Assembly (NCBI GenBank): GCA_017399105.1
Contig: JAFQEJ010000039.1
Coordinates: forward strand, 1-40,557
Reading direction: 5' to 3'
Origin: Clostridia bacterium
Lineage (GTDB): Bacteria; Bacillota; Clostridia; Oscillospirales; CAG-272
Length of the DNA: 40,557 bases
Shown: positions 8,568-17,493 of the stretch, one piece after another
Position numbering within the stretch: the first letter of the stretch is position 1
Layout: every line of letters begins with the position of its first letter
Translations under genes and position numbers: made by a program
Notes under the pieces: model-generated
Seen by the model: only the letters and a program-made list of their open reading frames with translations
Databases searched by the model: none
Told to the model about the DNA's origin: nothing

Positions 8568-8597
8568 CAGCTCCCGAGCGGACATGTTCGGGAGCTG
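8568..8597 (-). terminator. Intercistronic hairpin (attenuator-like) upstream of the nuclease gene
   Basis: A perfect 10-base stem, cagctcccga / tcgggagctg, with a 10-base loop. It sits between the stop of the J-like gene (8609) and the start of the acidic nuclease gene. On the minus strand it is followed only by tttg, so it may reduce rather than stop readthrough, giving lower expression of the nuclease. Confidence 0.5.
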
Positions 8598-8608
8598 TTG
8601 ATAAAAGA

Positions 8609-9805
8609 TTAGATAAACGAGAAAATCAATCTGAAGATGAACTTTGTGATCTCCCAACCGATCTTCACGAGGAATGCAAAGATATAGTTGATGATACGGA
8701 ATACTTCGTAAATACCAACAAGCTTCTGAGTATAGTTGTAACGATGAAGCATCCACTTCGGAACGATACTGTAGTAGATTTCAGCCACAGTGAGCGCGAG
8801 AAGAACGATACCGACCAGGGGACTTGCGGCAAAGCCTGCGATGGTATAGAAAATAGCACAGAAAATACCGAGAACATTATCGGTGAGCAGCTTACGACCG
8901 CCAACAATAGCCTTATTGTCGTCACGCAGCTTCTTGGTTTCGGGATCATTATAGAGCTTGAGAGCATGATCAACGGTATTGAACCATTTATCGCAGTTTT
9001 CCTGTGAATCGAAATACATATCGCCGCCGTAGGAGGTCAGGAATTTATCTGCATAGCGTGTATACGCGTCGCACATTTTTTCACGGAATACCATATCATT
9101 TCCATGCTTGGAGAGGAAGTTCTTTACCTTCTGATCGGCAAGAGCTTCGTCTCCGACGATGAGACTGTACTCAGCATCGAGAGCCGCGATATCTCTGTCG
9201 TCGTCATAGCCGTTTTCGATAAGCTGTACAATGCACTTATAACCGTCGGCGGCATGCTCGGGAATGAGACGGATGCAGAGATGTGCATAGACATAAAGGG
9301 CATTGTTATCGTTAGGATACTTGCTCTTCATGGTATTGAGGTAGCGGAATGCACTGCCATTATCACCGCGCTCGATGTAGCAGAGTGCAACGAGTCTGAA
9401 CAGATCTACGCTGTAATTTCCGGTTTCAAAAGCTTTGTTAGCAACAGCAATCGCCTGATTGTAGTTACCGGCATCATAAAACTGCTCAACAAGATCGAGC
9501 ATGGCGGCACCGGTAGTGAAGTCTCCCTGCGGAATAATTACTTCCTGCTGAGGTGCGGCCTGGGCGGATGCAGCGGGATCCTTATCCAGATCCTTATCGT
9601 ACTTTGCCTTATTATCCTTGTTCAGAAGGGTTGCGGAAGCCTCACGGATGAGCTCAACCTTGCGTTCAGCCTCCTGACGCTTTTCTGTACTGGATGCGTT
9701 GCTTACACGCGATGTCCATGTACGCTTGAGCTGCTTCAATTGCTTTTCCAGCTCAGCAATGCTCATGGAGCGATCAAGCTGGAGTTCAACATAATAGTTG
9801 ACCAT
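8609..9805 (-). CDS. Membrane-anchored J-like/TPR protein lacking the HPD motif
   Basis: 398 aa. Residues 1-75 align by pattern with a DnaJ J-domain: it opens NYYVELQL and ends NKDNKAKYDKDL. The loop that should carry His-Pro-Asp reads TWTSRVSNAS, so canonical stimulation of Hsp70 ATPase is unlikely. Residues about 100-260 are TPR-like helices (YDAGNYNQAIAVANKAFETGNY; IERGDNGSAFRYLNTM). Residues about 315-398 hold three or four hydrophobic segments, placing the protein in the membrane with the J-like and TPR parts probably cytoplasmic. The start ATG follows aaaggag. It lies 61 bases after the Hsp70-like gene in the same direction and 63 bases before the nuclease gene, so the three form one operon. 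The likely job is an adaptor at the membrane for the Hsp70-like partner or for the acidic protein (inference). Confidence 0.8.
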   Translation of the reverse strand: MVNYYVELQLDRSMSIAELEKQLKQLKRTWTSRVSNASSTEKRQEAERKVELIREASATLLNKDNKAKYDKDLDKDPAASAQAAPQQEVIIPQGDFTTGAAMLDLVEQFYDAGNYNQAIAVANKAFETGNYSVDLFRLVALCYIERGDNGSAFRYLNTMKSKYPNDNNALYVYAHLCIRLIPEHAADGYKCIVQLIENGYDDDRDIAALDAEYSLIVGDEALADQKVKNFLSKHGNDMVFREKMCDAYTRYADKFLTSYGGDMYFDSQENCDKWFNTVDHALKLYNDPETKKLRDDNKAIVGGRKLLTDNVLGIFCAIFYTIAGFAASPLVGIVLLALTVAEIYYSIVPKWMLHRYNYTQKLVGIYEVFRIINYIFAFLVKIGWEITKFIFRLIFSFI

Positions 9806-9866
9806 AATGGGAATCTCCTTTATGTAAAATTATTTTATTATATATTTAAATTGGATGTTGACTGCT

Positions 9867-11027
9867 TTACTGGAGATTTTCTCCGTCCATACGCGCCTTC
9901 TTTGCATTGAGCTCTTCCTCAGACATATTGGCATCACGTCGAATAATGATATCTCCGACATAGCACTCATCAACATAGTCATAAACACGGCCTGTAATGA
10001 TACCATTCTTATCGTAGCCAAGTTCAACACGAATGGGAGAATGCGCGGGATGAGGATTCAGCACAATCTGCGCTGTACCGATGATGGCTACATAAGAAAG
10101 GTCTTCATCATCACCTTCGGTGACCTGAAGTTCAATGCAGGTCTGACCATCAACCATTGTAACATAATCCTGATCCATCATAACGGGAATGGGCTGGTTT
10201 CTCGGGATGATGATCGAGTTATGGCCGATGCCGTCCTCGTCATGTGTAATAATGCCAAGACCATGGGAGTTAACGTCCTGAATGATATCCGGAACGACAA
10301 CAGGCAGACTTCCGGAGCCACCTCTTGCGGTCGATGCGGGAATATCGGGATTATATGCCGAGCTTCCGGTTACGATGGCGTTAGCATATACGGCTGCGCC
10401 GATAGCAACTACTTCATCGGGATTGAGCTCGCCCGAGGGACGGATATCAAGCTTCTTCTCAATATAGTTGCTGATTGCGGGAATACGGCTGGAGCCGCCG
10501 ACAAGCAATACCTTATCAAGATCGCGGGGACTCAGTCCGCTGTCATCGAGTGTAATGTCGATATCCACTTCGGTTTCATCGATGAGATCTTCGATCAGTG
10601 ACTCAAACTTTTCACGGGTGATTTCGATGGTAGCCTTCTGACGCTGAGCCGACAGCTTGATAACAAAGCGTTCTCTCGAAGAAAGCGCAATCTTCGCCTC
10701 CTCACATTTAACGCGGAGTGCCTGCATATCCTCATCATCGTCGTGGAGATCAACATTTGTCTGCTCCTTGAACTGATCTGCCACATATTCCATAAGGCGA
10801 TTGTCAAAATCATAGCCGCCGAGATTTCTGTTTCCGTGGGTAGCAAGAACCTTGACAGTACCGTCGGGATTCACCTCAATGATGGTAACATCGAAGGTAC
10901 CGCCGCCGATATCGTAAACCATAACGCGCTGTTTTGTGCCGAGCTTGTCAACACCATAAGCAAGTGCTGCAGCAGTAGGCTCGTTAATAACCGCGAGGAC
11001 ATCAAGTCCTGCGATTTTGCCCGCATC
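9867..11027 (-). pseudogene. Hsp70 (DnaK-like) chaperone, 5'-truncated at a rearrangement junction
   Basis: The conserved part begins at DAGKIAGLDVLAVINEPTAA, a segment that lies about 150 residues into a normal Hsp70. Present are the phosphate-2 motif YDIGGGTFDVTIIEV, the adenosine motif VLLVGGSSRIPAI and a short beta-rich C-terminal domain (HGLGIITHDEDG ... IIIPRNQPIPV) with no helical lid. Missing is the whole first part with the DLGTT phosphate-1 loop, so ATP binding should fail. The frame stays open to an ATG at 11183, but the extra 52 residues have no Hsp70 resemblance and start inside a terminator hairpin. The gene's own promoter is also gone. Downstream genes of the operon look intact. 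Either a real deletion or inversion, or a misjoined assembly. Confidence 0.85.
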
Positions 11028-11156
11028 GATAGTAATGTAGACGGTAAACACGCGATAACCACCCACTATATTTCCGACGGCAGAAATGTGATTGAGCTCA
11101 GATTTGGCTACGAAGCCGAATATCCCTGCGACATCACGCTGGAGTTTGATAGCTGA
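11028..11156 (+). pseudogene. 3' fragment of an unidentified plus-strand gene
   Basis: On the strand opposite the Hsp70 remnant, the 43 codons before the stop at 11154-11156 read like a beta-rich protein C-terminus (DGKHAITTHYISDGRN, ELRFGYEAEYPCDITLEF). They are followed within ten bases by a strong plus-strand terminator. Upstream of about 11027 the frame merely runs antisense to conserved Hsp70 sequence. I infer a gene that lost its 5' portion at the same junction that removed the Hsp70 N-terminus. The family is not recognised. Confidence 0.45.
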
Positions 11157-11164
11157 GAAAAACG

Positions 11165-11209
11165 CCGGAGCCGGCACATGCAAATGTGTCAGCTCCGGTT
11201 TGCTTTTTT
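11165..11209. terminator. Bidirectional terminator between Hsp70 junction and alpha-galactosidase
   Basis: Stem ccggagc...gctccgg with an inner cacat/atgtg pairing. It is followed by tttgctttttt on the plus strand and by cgtttttc on the minus strand. It can end both the plus-strand gene fragment and the minus-strand alpha-galactosidase transcript. Confidence 0.8.
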
Positions 11210-11248
11210 ATTGATTTTTACCGATTGATATTGAAGTGGACAAAGTTC

Positions 11249-13156
11249 TCAGACCAGCTTTTCGTAGAACCAGATGGAACCGCTTCGCTTAGGCATGGTG
11301 ACGGTGAAGCCACGCATTGCCTCTTCTCCGCGCAGAACACGTTGTTCATGAGTTTCGGGATTTTCAAAGCGGTAGAGCGTAGCGGGATTCAGATGCGGTG
11401 TGACCGTAAAAGAGGGATGCAGGCAGTCTGCGTTGCGGATGATCTGGATAAAGCCTTCATTGCCGCGATTGAACTGAATGGAATAATAGCGATCGGCTCG
11501 ACCTTCGCTGTCGGCAAGCAGTCTGAAATCGCCCTCCATCATATAGGGGACTGCCCGTTTCCAGATGGCATGCATCATATGGAAGTCAGCAAGCTCCTCG
11601 GGGGCATATTCAACGGCATTGAATTTGAAGCAGGGCGAAAGGGAGCAGTGGTACTCATAGCGATCCTGGGGAGGAGAGCCGAAGCAGGCGGTATGGGTTG
11701 CCGAGAAGAAGGGAATCCAGCGGAACATTACCGGATGCTGGCGCTGCTTCAGCAAAGGATCGCTTCCCACATCGGTATAATGGAGGGGAACCGAGCGGCG
11801 AAGAGCCTCCAGTTCGTTTCTGCGTCCGCCTCCGCAGCAGTTATCAATCATCAGTTCCGGGTTCTTCGCAATCATACTGTCCCACAGACGCAGGTGTCCC
11901 TGGCAGTAGAGATTTTCGGTGGCGCCTGTCCGATCGGGCGCATCGGTGTTTACCCAAACAGGAAGAGGATCGAAATTGAAATCCTCGCGATAGATCGAAA
12001 CGCCGTTCTGATCCATCATCTCGCTCAGGTATGCGGCGATCTTTTCACAGACGGCAGGATCGGTCAGATTGAGCAGAGCTGTGCTCCAGTTTTCGGCGCA
12101 CTCGCCGCTTTGGTAGAGAAGCTCTTCGGGAGAAAGCTTGGCAAATTCGGTGCCGGAAGTAACCCGTTCCGGCTCAAACCATAAAAGCAGTTCACTTCCG
12201 AATCGATTGACATGCTCTGCGATCGGCTTCAGACCGTTGGGAAAACGAGCGGAATCGGGATGCCATGTACCAACCGGTCCCCAATTTCGAGGCGGACAGG
12301 GATACCAGCCTGCATCAACCCAGAATATATCGGGAATGATACCGTTATTCATACAGTCATCAATGATCTCATGCAGACCGTTTTCGGTATGGAGGGTACA
12401 TTCAACACCATTGGCGGTTGATACGAAAAAGATGGTCTGCGGCTTCAGCGGTTCGCCGAATCGGCGAGGAAGCACATGATCGAAATAAAAGCGTCTCCAG
12501 CTGTCAGCACCTTCATCGGAATCTCCCTCATAGGAGAGCAGGATGAGGGTAGGAAGCTTGATTGTTTCGCCCGGATGAATCACACTGGCAAAGCTGCGCT
12601 GTTTGACAGTCAGCTCAATTCTGCCATCATCGACAGGGACAAAATCCGCCTGCCATACGCCGCCCCAGCCAATGACAATGTTGCATCCACCGCTTTCATT
12701 GTAAAGTCTGAAATAGGGCGCAGCCCCACATAAAGGTGTTCCGCCGTTCTGATAGGGAGTAGCTCCGTAGCGTTCGGGATCCACATGGGGATAAATTGAG
12801 AGGGGGTGATCCAGATCGCAGATTTCGGTGCTGTAGCCGGTGGGATGCCAGGGATCACCGTTGCTGTGTTCGAGGTATTTTCCTTCAAGCTGCAGTGTGA
12901 GTCTCAGATCATCAATCAGCGGGGTATCTTCGCTGCCCAGATTGACAAGCTCACACCGCCATTCAACTGCAGTATGGTTTGTATAGTCGATGCGCTCGGC
13001 GCGGATGAGGAGATTAGCATCGTTTTTGCCTTCGGTCAGTGTAATCGTTCTGTCATCAACATGGGTTGTGCTTTCAGCAGGATGAAATTCCGCAGGTATG
13101 CCATTGACAGGGACAGAGCCCATACGAAAGTTTATCGGGCAGTTCATGAGATTCAT
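11249..13156 (-). CDS. Alpha-galactosidase, glycoside hydrolase family 36-like
   Basis: Hydrolyses terminal alpha-galactosides such as melibiose or raffinose-type sugars, in the cytoplasm since no signal peptide is seen. The N-terminal half is beta-rich. The catalytic barrel follows with clan GH-D signatures: IFWVDAGWYP, WFEPERV, YREDFNF with the probable nucleophile Asp, the cysteine/glycine turn NCCGGGRRN, and YTDVGSD holding the likely acid/base Asp. The start chosen is the ATG at 13156, because an upstream in-frame ATG at 13171 overlaps a perfect ggaggt ribosome site. It is monocistronic, with a consensus promoter (13208-13236) and a terminator (11165-11209). The family is clear, but substrate within GH36 is not decided. 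Confidence 0.88.
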   Translation of the reverse strand: MNLMNCPINFRMGSVPVNGIPAEFHPAESTTHVDDRTITLTEGKNDANLLIRAERIDYTNHTAVEWRCELVNLGSEDTPLIDDLRLTLQLEGKYLEHSNGDPWHPTGYSTEICDLDHPLSIYPHVDPERYGATPYQNGGTPLCGAAPYFRLYNESGGCNIVIGWGGVWQADFVPVDDGRIELTVKQRSFASVIHPGETIKLPTLILLSYEGDSDEGADSWRRFYFDHVLPRRFGEPLKPQTIFFVSTANGVECTLHTENGLHEIIDDCMNNGIIPDIFWVDAGWYPCPPRNWGPVGTWHPDSARFPNGLKPIAEHVNRFGSELLLWFEPERVTSGTEFAKLSPEELLYQSGECAENWSTALLNLTDPAVCEKIAAYLSEMMDQNGVSIYREDFNFDPLPVWVNTDAPDRTGATENLYCQGHLRLWDSMIAKNPELMIDNCCGGGRRNELEALRRSVPLHYTDVGSDPLLKQRQHPVMFRWIPFFSATHTACFGSPPQDRYEYHCSLSPCFKFNAVEYAPEELADFHMMHAIWKRAVPYMMEGDFRLLADSEGRADRYYSIQFNRGNEGFIQIIRNADCLHPSFTVTPHLNPATLYRFENPETHEQRVLRGEEAMRGFTVTMPKRSGSIWFYEKLV

Positions 13157-13207
13157 TGCTTTACCTCCCATTATGAGTCGGAAATTTTGTGTTGTATACG
13201 CGGTTCT

Positions 13208-13236
13208 ATTGTAACATCACGATCATAAAAAGTCAA
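13208..13236 (-). promoter_or_regulatory. Promoter of the alpha-galactosidase gene
   Basis: On the minus strand: TTGACT, a 17-base spacer, TACAAT; the ATG is about 50 bases downstream. Its -35 end touches the terminator of the preceding peptidase gene. Confidence 0.75.
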
Positions 13237-13269
13237 CAAAAACGCTCCCGAAAAAGCTCGGAAGCGTTT
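13236..13269 (-). terminator. Terminator of the oligoendopeptidase gene
   Basis: On the minus strand: aacgcttccga, a short loop, tcgggagcgtt, then tttttg. It begins 26 bases past the stop at 13295. Confidence 0.75.
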
Positions 13270-13294
13270 GAATCTTTTTATTAATATCTTATTC

Positions 13295-15070
13295 TTACAG
13301 CGTTTCAAATTCATCCAGCGCTGCCTTGAAGGAGTTCATGCAGGCTGTAAATGCGTCCTTCTTGGTGAGGTCGACGCCGGCGAGCTTGAGAAGGTTGACC
13401 GGGCTGTCGCTGCCGCCGGAAGAGAGGAACTTGAAATAATCCTCGACGGCTGCTTCGCCTTCATTGTAAATGCGCTCGGCGATAGCAACTGCGGCGGTGA
13501 TGCCGGTTGCGTATTTATAGACATAGAATGCGCGGTAGAAGTGGGGGATGCGCGCCCATTCGTATGCGATTTCGGGGTCGGAGGTGACCGATCTGCCGTA
13601 ATACTTCTTATTGAGGTTATAGTAGACCTCGTTTAAGGCATCCTTGGTGAGGGGCTTACCCTGCTCTGCCATTTCGTGAGCGATATACTCAAATTCGGCA
13701 AACTGAGTCTGGCGGAAGAGGGTACCCTTGAGGGTATCCATGTAATAGGAGAGCAGGTACTTCTTCAGCTTGGTGTCGGTGGTGGTCTTCAGCAGGTGCT
13801 TGATGAGAAGAATCTCATTGACGGTGCTGGCAACCTCGGCGACAAAAATCTTATAGTCTGCCTTTTCCTGAGGCTGGTTGCGCTCCGAGAAGTAGGAATG
13901 CATCGCGTGCCCCAGCTCATGGGCGATGGTGAAGACATCGCTGGTGGTCTGCTGATAGTTGAGCAGCACATAGGGGTGCTTGAGTCCGAAGACGCTGATG
14001 CTGTAGGCACCGCTGCGCTTACCTTCGGTTTCCTCCACATCGATCCAGCCGTTATCGTGCGCTTCCTGGAGCAGCTCCTGATAGCGGTCGCCCAGGGGCT
14101 TGAGGCCTTCCTTGACAATCTTGAAGGCTTCCTCATAATCCACCTTGATCTCGGCATCTTCGACGAGGGAGGTATAGATATCATACATGTGGAGCTGCTT
14201 ATAGCCCAGCATCTTTTTTCTGTCACGGAAGTAGCGGTGGAGGAGGGGGAGACCCTTATTGACGCTGGAGAGCAGGTTCTTATAGACCTTTACATCCACA
14301 TCCTCGGAATCGAGGGCGCGGGCAAGGCAGGAATCGTATTTCTTTGCCTTGGCGAGGAAGACGTCCTTATCCACATTGCCTACATAAGTAGCGGTGATGG
14401 TATTGATCAGACCGATGTAAGCCTTATAGTATGCCTGGAATGCAGCCTTTCTCACCTTTCTGTCGGGGTGACGGAGGAGTACACCGTAGGTTCCGTGGGT
14501 GAGCTTGACCTTTTCGCCATCCACCTTGATTTCGGGATAGGGAAAGTCGGCGTTATCAATCATGTTGAAGATCTGGTGGAAGCCGCCGAAGATGCGTGCC
14601 TCCTGGGAGAGCAGTCCTTCGATCTCCTTGGAGAGAACGTGGGGCTTCTGACGGATGATGTTGCGGATGGTGTAGTCATAGTCCTTCAGACGCTCGTCTG
14701 CGGCGAAAGCTTCGAGGGTCTTGACAGGAAGCGAAGTAAGCTCGGGGGTGATGAAAGCAACGGCGCCTGCGAACTTCATTTCGAGCATGTCCATGCGCGA
14801 CATGAGGGCGGTGTACTCTGACTTGCGGGTATCCTCGTCATGGCGCATGAAAGCATATACGCTGAGCTTGCTGAGGATGAGGGCAACCTCGTTGACCTTT
14901 TCCATGCACTCGAGCAGGGTTTCGGCGGTGTTCAGCTTGCCTTCGTAGGCGGAAAAATCGATTTTTGCATCAAGGGAAGCGTAGTCGGCTTCCCATGCAT
15001 CCTGGGTTTCATAGATGTCCTCAACTCTCCATTTCAGGTTTGCGGGGACGTTTTCTCTTTCAAATGCCAT
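13295..15070 (-). CDS. pepF: Oligoendopeptidase F (M3B zinc metallopeptidase)
   Basis: A cytoplasmic zinc peptidase that cleaves oligopeptides. The 591-aa length is typical of PepF. The zinc site is H384-E385-x-x-H388 in IAHELGHAMHS. Downstream glutamates in FVAEVASTVNE supply the third ligand, as in family M3. The C-terminal RIPHFYRAFYVYKYATG, with its tyrosines and histidine, is the usual substrate-binding signature. The start ATG follows aaaggag at good spacing. It stands as a single gene between its own terminator and the PHP gene. Everything needed for activity is visible. Confidence 0.94.
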   Translation of the reverse strand: MAFERENVPANLKWRVEDIYETQDAWEADYASLDAKIDFSAYEGKLNTAETLLECMEKVNEVALILSKLSVYAFMRHDEDTRKSEYTALMSRMDMLEMKFAGAVAFITPELTSLPVKTLEAFAADERLKDYDYTIRNIIRQKPHVLSKEIEGLLSQEARIFGGFHQIFNMIDNADFPYPEIKVDGEKVKLTHGTYGVLLRHPDRKVRKAAFQAYYKAYIGLINTITATYVGNVDKDVFLAKAKKYDSCLARALDSEDVDVKVYKNLLSSVNKGLPLLHRYFRDRKKMLGYKQLHMYDIYTSLVEDAEIKVDYEEAFKIVKEGLKPLGDRYQELLQEAHDNGWIDVEETEGKRSGAYSISVFGLKHPYVLLNYQQTTSDVFTIAHELGHAMHSYFSERNQPQEKADYKIFVAEVASTVNEILLIKHLLKTTTDTKLKKYLLSYYMDTLKGTLFRQTQFAEFEYIAHEMAEQGKPLTKDALNEVYYNLNKKYYGRSVTSDPEIAYEWARIPHFYRAFYVYKYATGITAAVAIAERIYNEGEAAVEDYFKFLSSGGSDSPVNLLKLAGVDLTKKDAFTACMNSFKAALDEFETL

Positions 15071-15163
15071 AGTTGTATCTCCTTTGGTTAAGCAGCACGG
15101 CGGCTGCGGTCATATGTATTTATTGTATCATAGTTTGTGGGAATATTCAAGGGAATTACGATT

Positions 15164-16195
15164 TTACTTTGTAATTTCATCCAGTTGGTAGGCTCTTGTC
15201 CAGGCGCGATCGCCCTTTTCATCGACGACGGTGACGCGGATGTAGGAAGTGCAGACGCGATGCTCGGGTACACGGGGAAGATTCAGCCAGCCAGAAAGAT
15301 CGATTTCGGCTTCGGTGATAGGAGCATCGGCGGTTTTGCGGGTTGCCCAGCGGCAGTCAGAGGTAACGATAATCTTTGCAGCGGGGGTGCAGGTGAGCTT
15401 TAGCTTGCCATCCTCAACGGTCAGCGAATGGATTTCGGGGCCTGAGGATGCATAGAAGTCGCCGCGCTCGAGGGCGGTCATGACGGCGGTATAATCGAGC
15501 TTATCGGCTTTGATCATGACGAAGCCGCCGAAGCAGTCCGAGTCGGTTGAATCATTCGGCTTGCCGTGGGCATCGTCTGTGGCAAGGGGGAAGGGGCATT
15601 CGTCGAAGTGAAGCAGGTCGTCGATGGGCTGCATGCTATCCTCATAGCCGGCGAGGAAACAGCCGTTGTTGTAGCATTCGATGCCGAAGAGCCCCTTCAG
15701 ACCCGCGTAGTCGGCATAGGTCTGGGTCGACCAGTAGGGGTGATTGAGGGTGACGAGGAAGCCTTCCTCACGGGCGCGGGCGATCATATCATTGACATGC
15801 TCCACCGAGTAGGTGCGCGGATCGTCATAGGCTGACATTTCCTCGGTAACATACAGTTCTTTCTGCTTGGGGGAGAGCCAGATGTGCGAATGAGAGGAAG
15901 AAACGGTGAGATCGGGGCGCTTGGCGAGAAAATTAAGATGGTAGCAGATGGGCACAGAGTTGACCACATGCCCCGCCACGCAGTATTCGGTGGAGGTGAT
16001 GGCAAGGAAATTCTCGTCGCAAAGCTCGGGATGGGGAACGATAACTTCGTGGTCGGTAAAGGCGACGATGGAATAGCCGCGGGATTTATAGGCGGCTTTG
16101 GTTTCCTCGGGAGTCATTTTACCGTCGGATATGGTGGTATGCATGTGAAGATTGGCTTTATAGAATCTGCCGCTCTCGGGGAGAAGGTGTTTCAT
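15164..16195 (-). CDS. PHP-domain metal-dependent phosphoesterase
   Basis: 343 aa from the ATG at 16195, which has ggagg upstream; an in-frame upstream start at 16234 would overlap the preceding gene. The PHP motifs are in order: NLHMHTTISDG, AFTDHE, TLNHPYW and ATDDAHG. These histidines and aspartates bind two or three metal ions for phosphoester hydrolysis. Family members act on varied small phosphates or nucleotides, so the substrate is unknown. The C-terminal 100 residues form a small beta-rich extension. It lies 19 bases after the methyltransferase gene and is probably cotranscribed with it. Confidence 0.88.
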   Translation of the reverse strand: MKHLLPESGRFYKANLHMHTTISDGKMTPEETKAAYKSRGYSIVAFTDHEVIVPHPELCDENFLAITSTEYCVAGHVVNSVPICYHLNFLAKRPDLTVSSSHSHIWLSPKQKELYVTEEMSAYDDPRTYSVEHVNDMIARAREEGFLVTLNHPYWSTQTYADYAGLKGLFGIECYNNGCFLAGYEDSMQPIDDLLHFDECPFPLATDDAHGKPNDSTDSDCFGGFVMIKADKLDYTAVMTALERGDFYASSGPEIHSLTVEDGKLKLTCTPAAKIIVTSDCRWATRKTADAPITEAEIDLSGWLNLPRVPEHRVCTSYIRVTVVDEKGDRAWTRAYQLDEITK

Positions 16196-16214
16196 GTCGG
16201 TATCCTCCGTTATT

Positions 16215-17390
16215 TCAGATGATTTGCAGTACATAAAATTTCAGATAGGTGGTTTCTTCGGCACAGAGAAGCGCGGGATGGTCGGGGGATTGGGATTTGA
16301 CCTCAACGGTGCGAACTCTTCTGCCGCTGGCGATGGCAGCTTCACGCAGCATTTTCTCAAAGAGAGGGGCTGTCATATAGTGGGAGCAGGATGCGGTAAC
16401 AAGAAATCCTCCCGGGCGCACCAGCTTCATGCCGAGGATGTTGATATCCTTATAGCCACGATAGGCGTCCTTCACATCGGCGGCAGATTTACAGAAGGCA
16501 GGAGGATCGAGAATGACAGTGTCGAAGGTGGTCCCCTCTCGCTTGTAGCTGCGAAGAACCTCAAAGACATCGCCGCAGACCGTTTTGACAACCGAACCGA
16601 AGCCGTTGAGGGCTGCATTTTCTCTCACATCAGCAAGGGCGCGCTCGGATATATCAAGAGCTGTGACCGACTTTGCTCCGCCGGCGGCGGCATTGATCGA
16701 GAAGCCGCCCACATTGCAGAAGCAGTCGAGCACATCGGCATCCTTTGCGTAGCGGCGGATGGCAAGACGGTTCTCCTTCTGATCGAGGAAATAGCCGGTC
16801 TTCTGACCGTTCGCAAGATCAGCCATCATACGAAGCCCGTTTTCCTCGATTTCCACGCGGGGATCAAAGTCACCGAAGAGCTTTCCTTTGATCTGGGGGA
16901 GCCCCTCCTTTTCGCGGACTGCCGCATCGCTGCGCTCATAGATGCCGCGGGGATTGAAGACGGCGCGTAGTGCTTCGACAATGAGATCTTTATTTTTCTC
17001 CATGCCCAGCGAGAGAATCTGAACGCTGAGAAGATCGTGGTATTTATCCACAATGAGCGCGGGGAGATCATCGGCTTCGGCAAAGACCACGCGGCAGCTG
17101 TCCGAGTATCCCAGTTTCAGTCTGTAATCATAAGCGGTTTGGATGCGGTTGATGAAAAAATCGAGATCGGGGGTAATATCTTCGTCACGGATGAAGATGC
17201 GGACAAGAATTTTGGACAGGTGGTTAATATACCCCTTGCCAATAAAGGTGCCGGCGTTATCGTAAACCGTGGCAAGCTCGCCGTTTTTTCCCTTTCCCTC
17301 GATGCGGGCTACCTCGTTGGCATAAACCCAGGAATGTCCTTGGCGGATGCGTTTATCTTCGTTTTTCTTTAAGTAGATGCTGTATGGCAT
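16215..17390 (-). CDS. rlmI: RlmI-like 23S rRNA (cytosine-5) methyltransferase
   Basis: SAM-dependent RNA methyltransferase of the RlmI/RlmK (COG1092) family. The N-terminal 75 residues are a PUA-type RNA-binding domain (RIRQGHSWVYANEV). The Rossmann methyltransferase domain has motif I DVLDCFCNVGGFSINAA, acidic LDIS, motif IV LDPPAF and the catalytic-Cys motif ASCSHY. The start ATG at 17390 follows aggag and is preferred to an upstream one at 17456 that lies in the promoter. The family methylates C1962 of 23S rRNA in E. coli; the exact target here is inferred. First gene of a two-gene unit with the PHP phosphoesterase. Confidence 0.87.
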   Translation of the reverse strand: MPYSIYLKKNEDKRIRQGHSWVYANEVARIEGKGKNGELATVYDNAGTFIGKGYINHLSKILVRIFIRDEDITPDLDFFINRIQTAYDYRLKLGYSDSCRVVFAEADDLPALIVDKYHDLLSVQILSLGMEKNKDLIVEALRAVFNPRGIYERSDAAVREKEGLPQIKGKLFGDFDPRVEIEENGLRMMADLANGQKTGYFLDQKENRLAIRRYAKDADVLDCFCNVGGFSINAAAGGAKSVTALDISERALADVRENAALNGFGSVVKTVCGDVFEVLRSYKREGTTFDTVILDPPAFCKSAADVKDAYRGYKDINILGMKLVRPGGFLVTASCSHYMTAPLFEKMLREAAIASGRRVRTVEVKSQSPDHPALLCAEETTYLKFYVLQII

Positions 17391-17423
17391 ATGCTGCTCC
17401 TGAAATTTGATCTGTTTTATATC

Positions 17424-17452
17424 ATTATAAACGATTTGAGGGCAAAAGGCAA
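17424..17452 (-). promoter_or_regulatory. Promoter of the methyltransferase-PHP unit
   Basis: On the minus strand: TTGCCT, a 17-base spacer, TATAAT; the start codon is about 34 bases downstream. Confidence 0.6.
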
Positions 17453-17454
17453 GC

Positions 17455-17487
17455 AAAAAAGAGCTTGCGATGGAATTTCACAAGCTC
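17455..17487 (-). terminator. Terminator of the fructose PTS operon
   Basis: On the minus strand: gagcttg, a loop, caagctc, then tttttt. It begins just past the ptsI stop. Confidence 0.8.
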
Positions 17488-17493
17488 AAACTG

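Noticed and set aside
11028..11183. Extra 52 codons extending the Hsp70 frame to an ATG at 11183
   Set aside because: The ATG lies inside a terminator hairpin, has no ribosome site, and the translation has no Hsp70 resemblance.
13676..14821. 381-codon plus-strand frame
   Set aside because: Antisense to pepF, whose minus-strand frame has HExxH and full family signatures.
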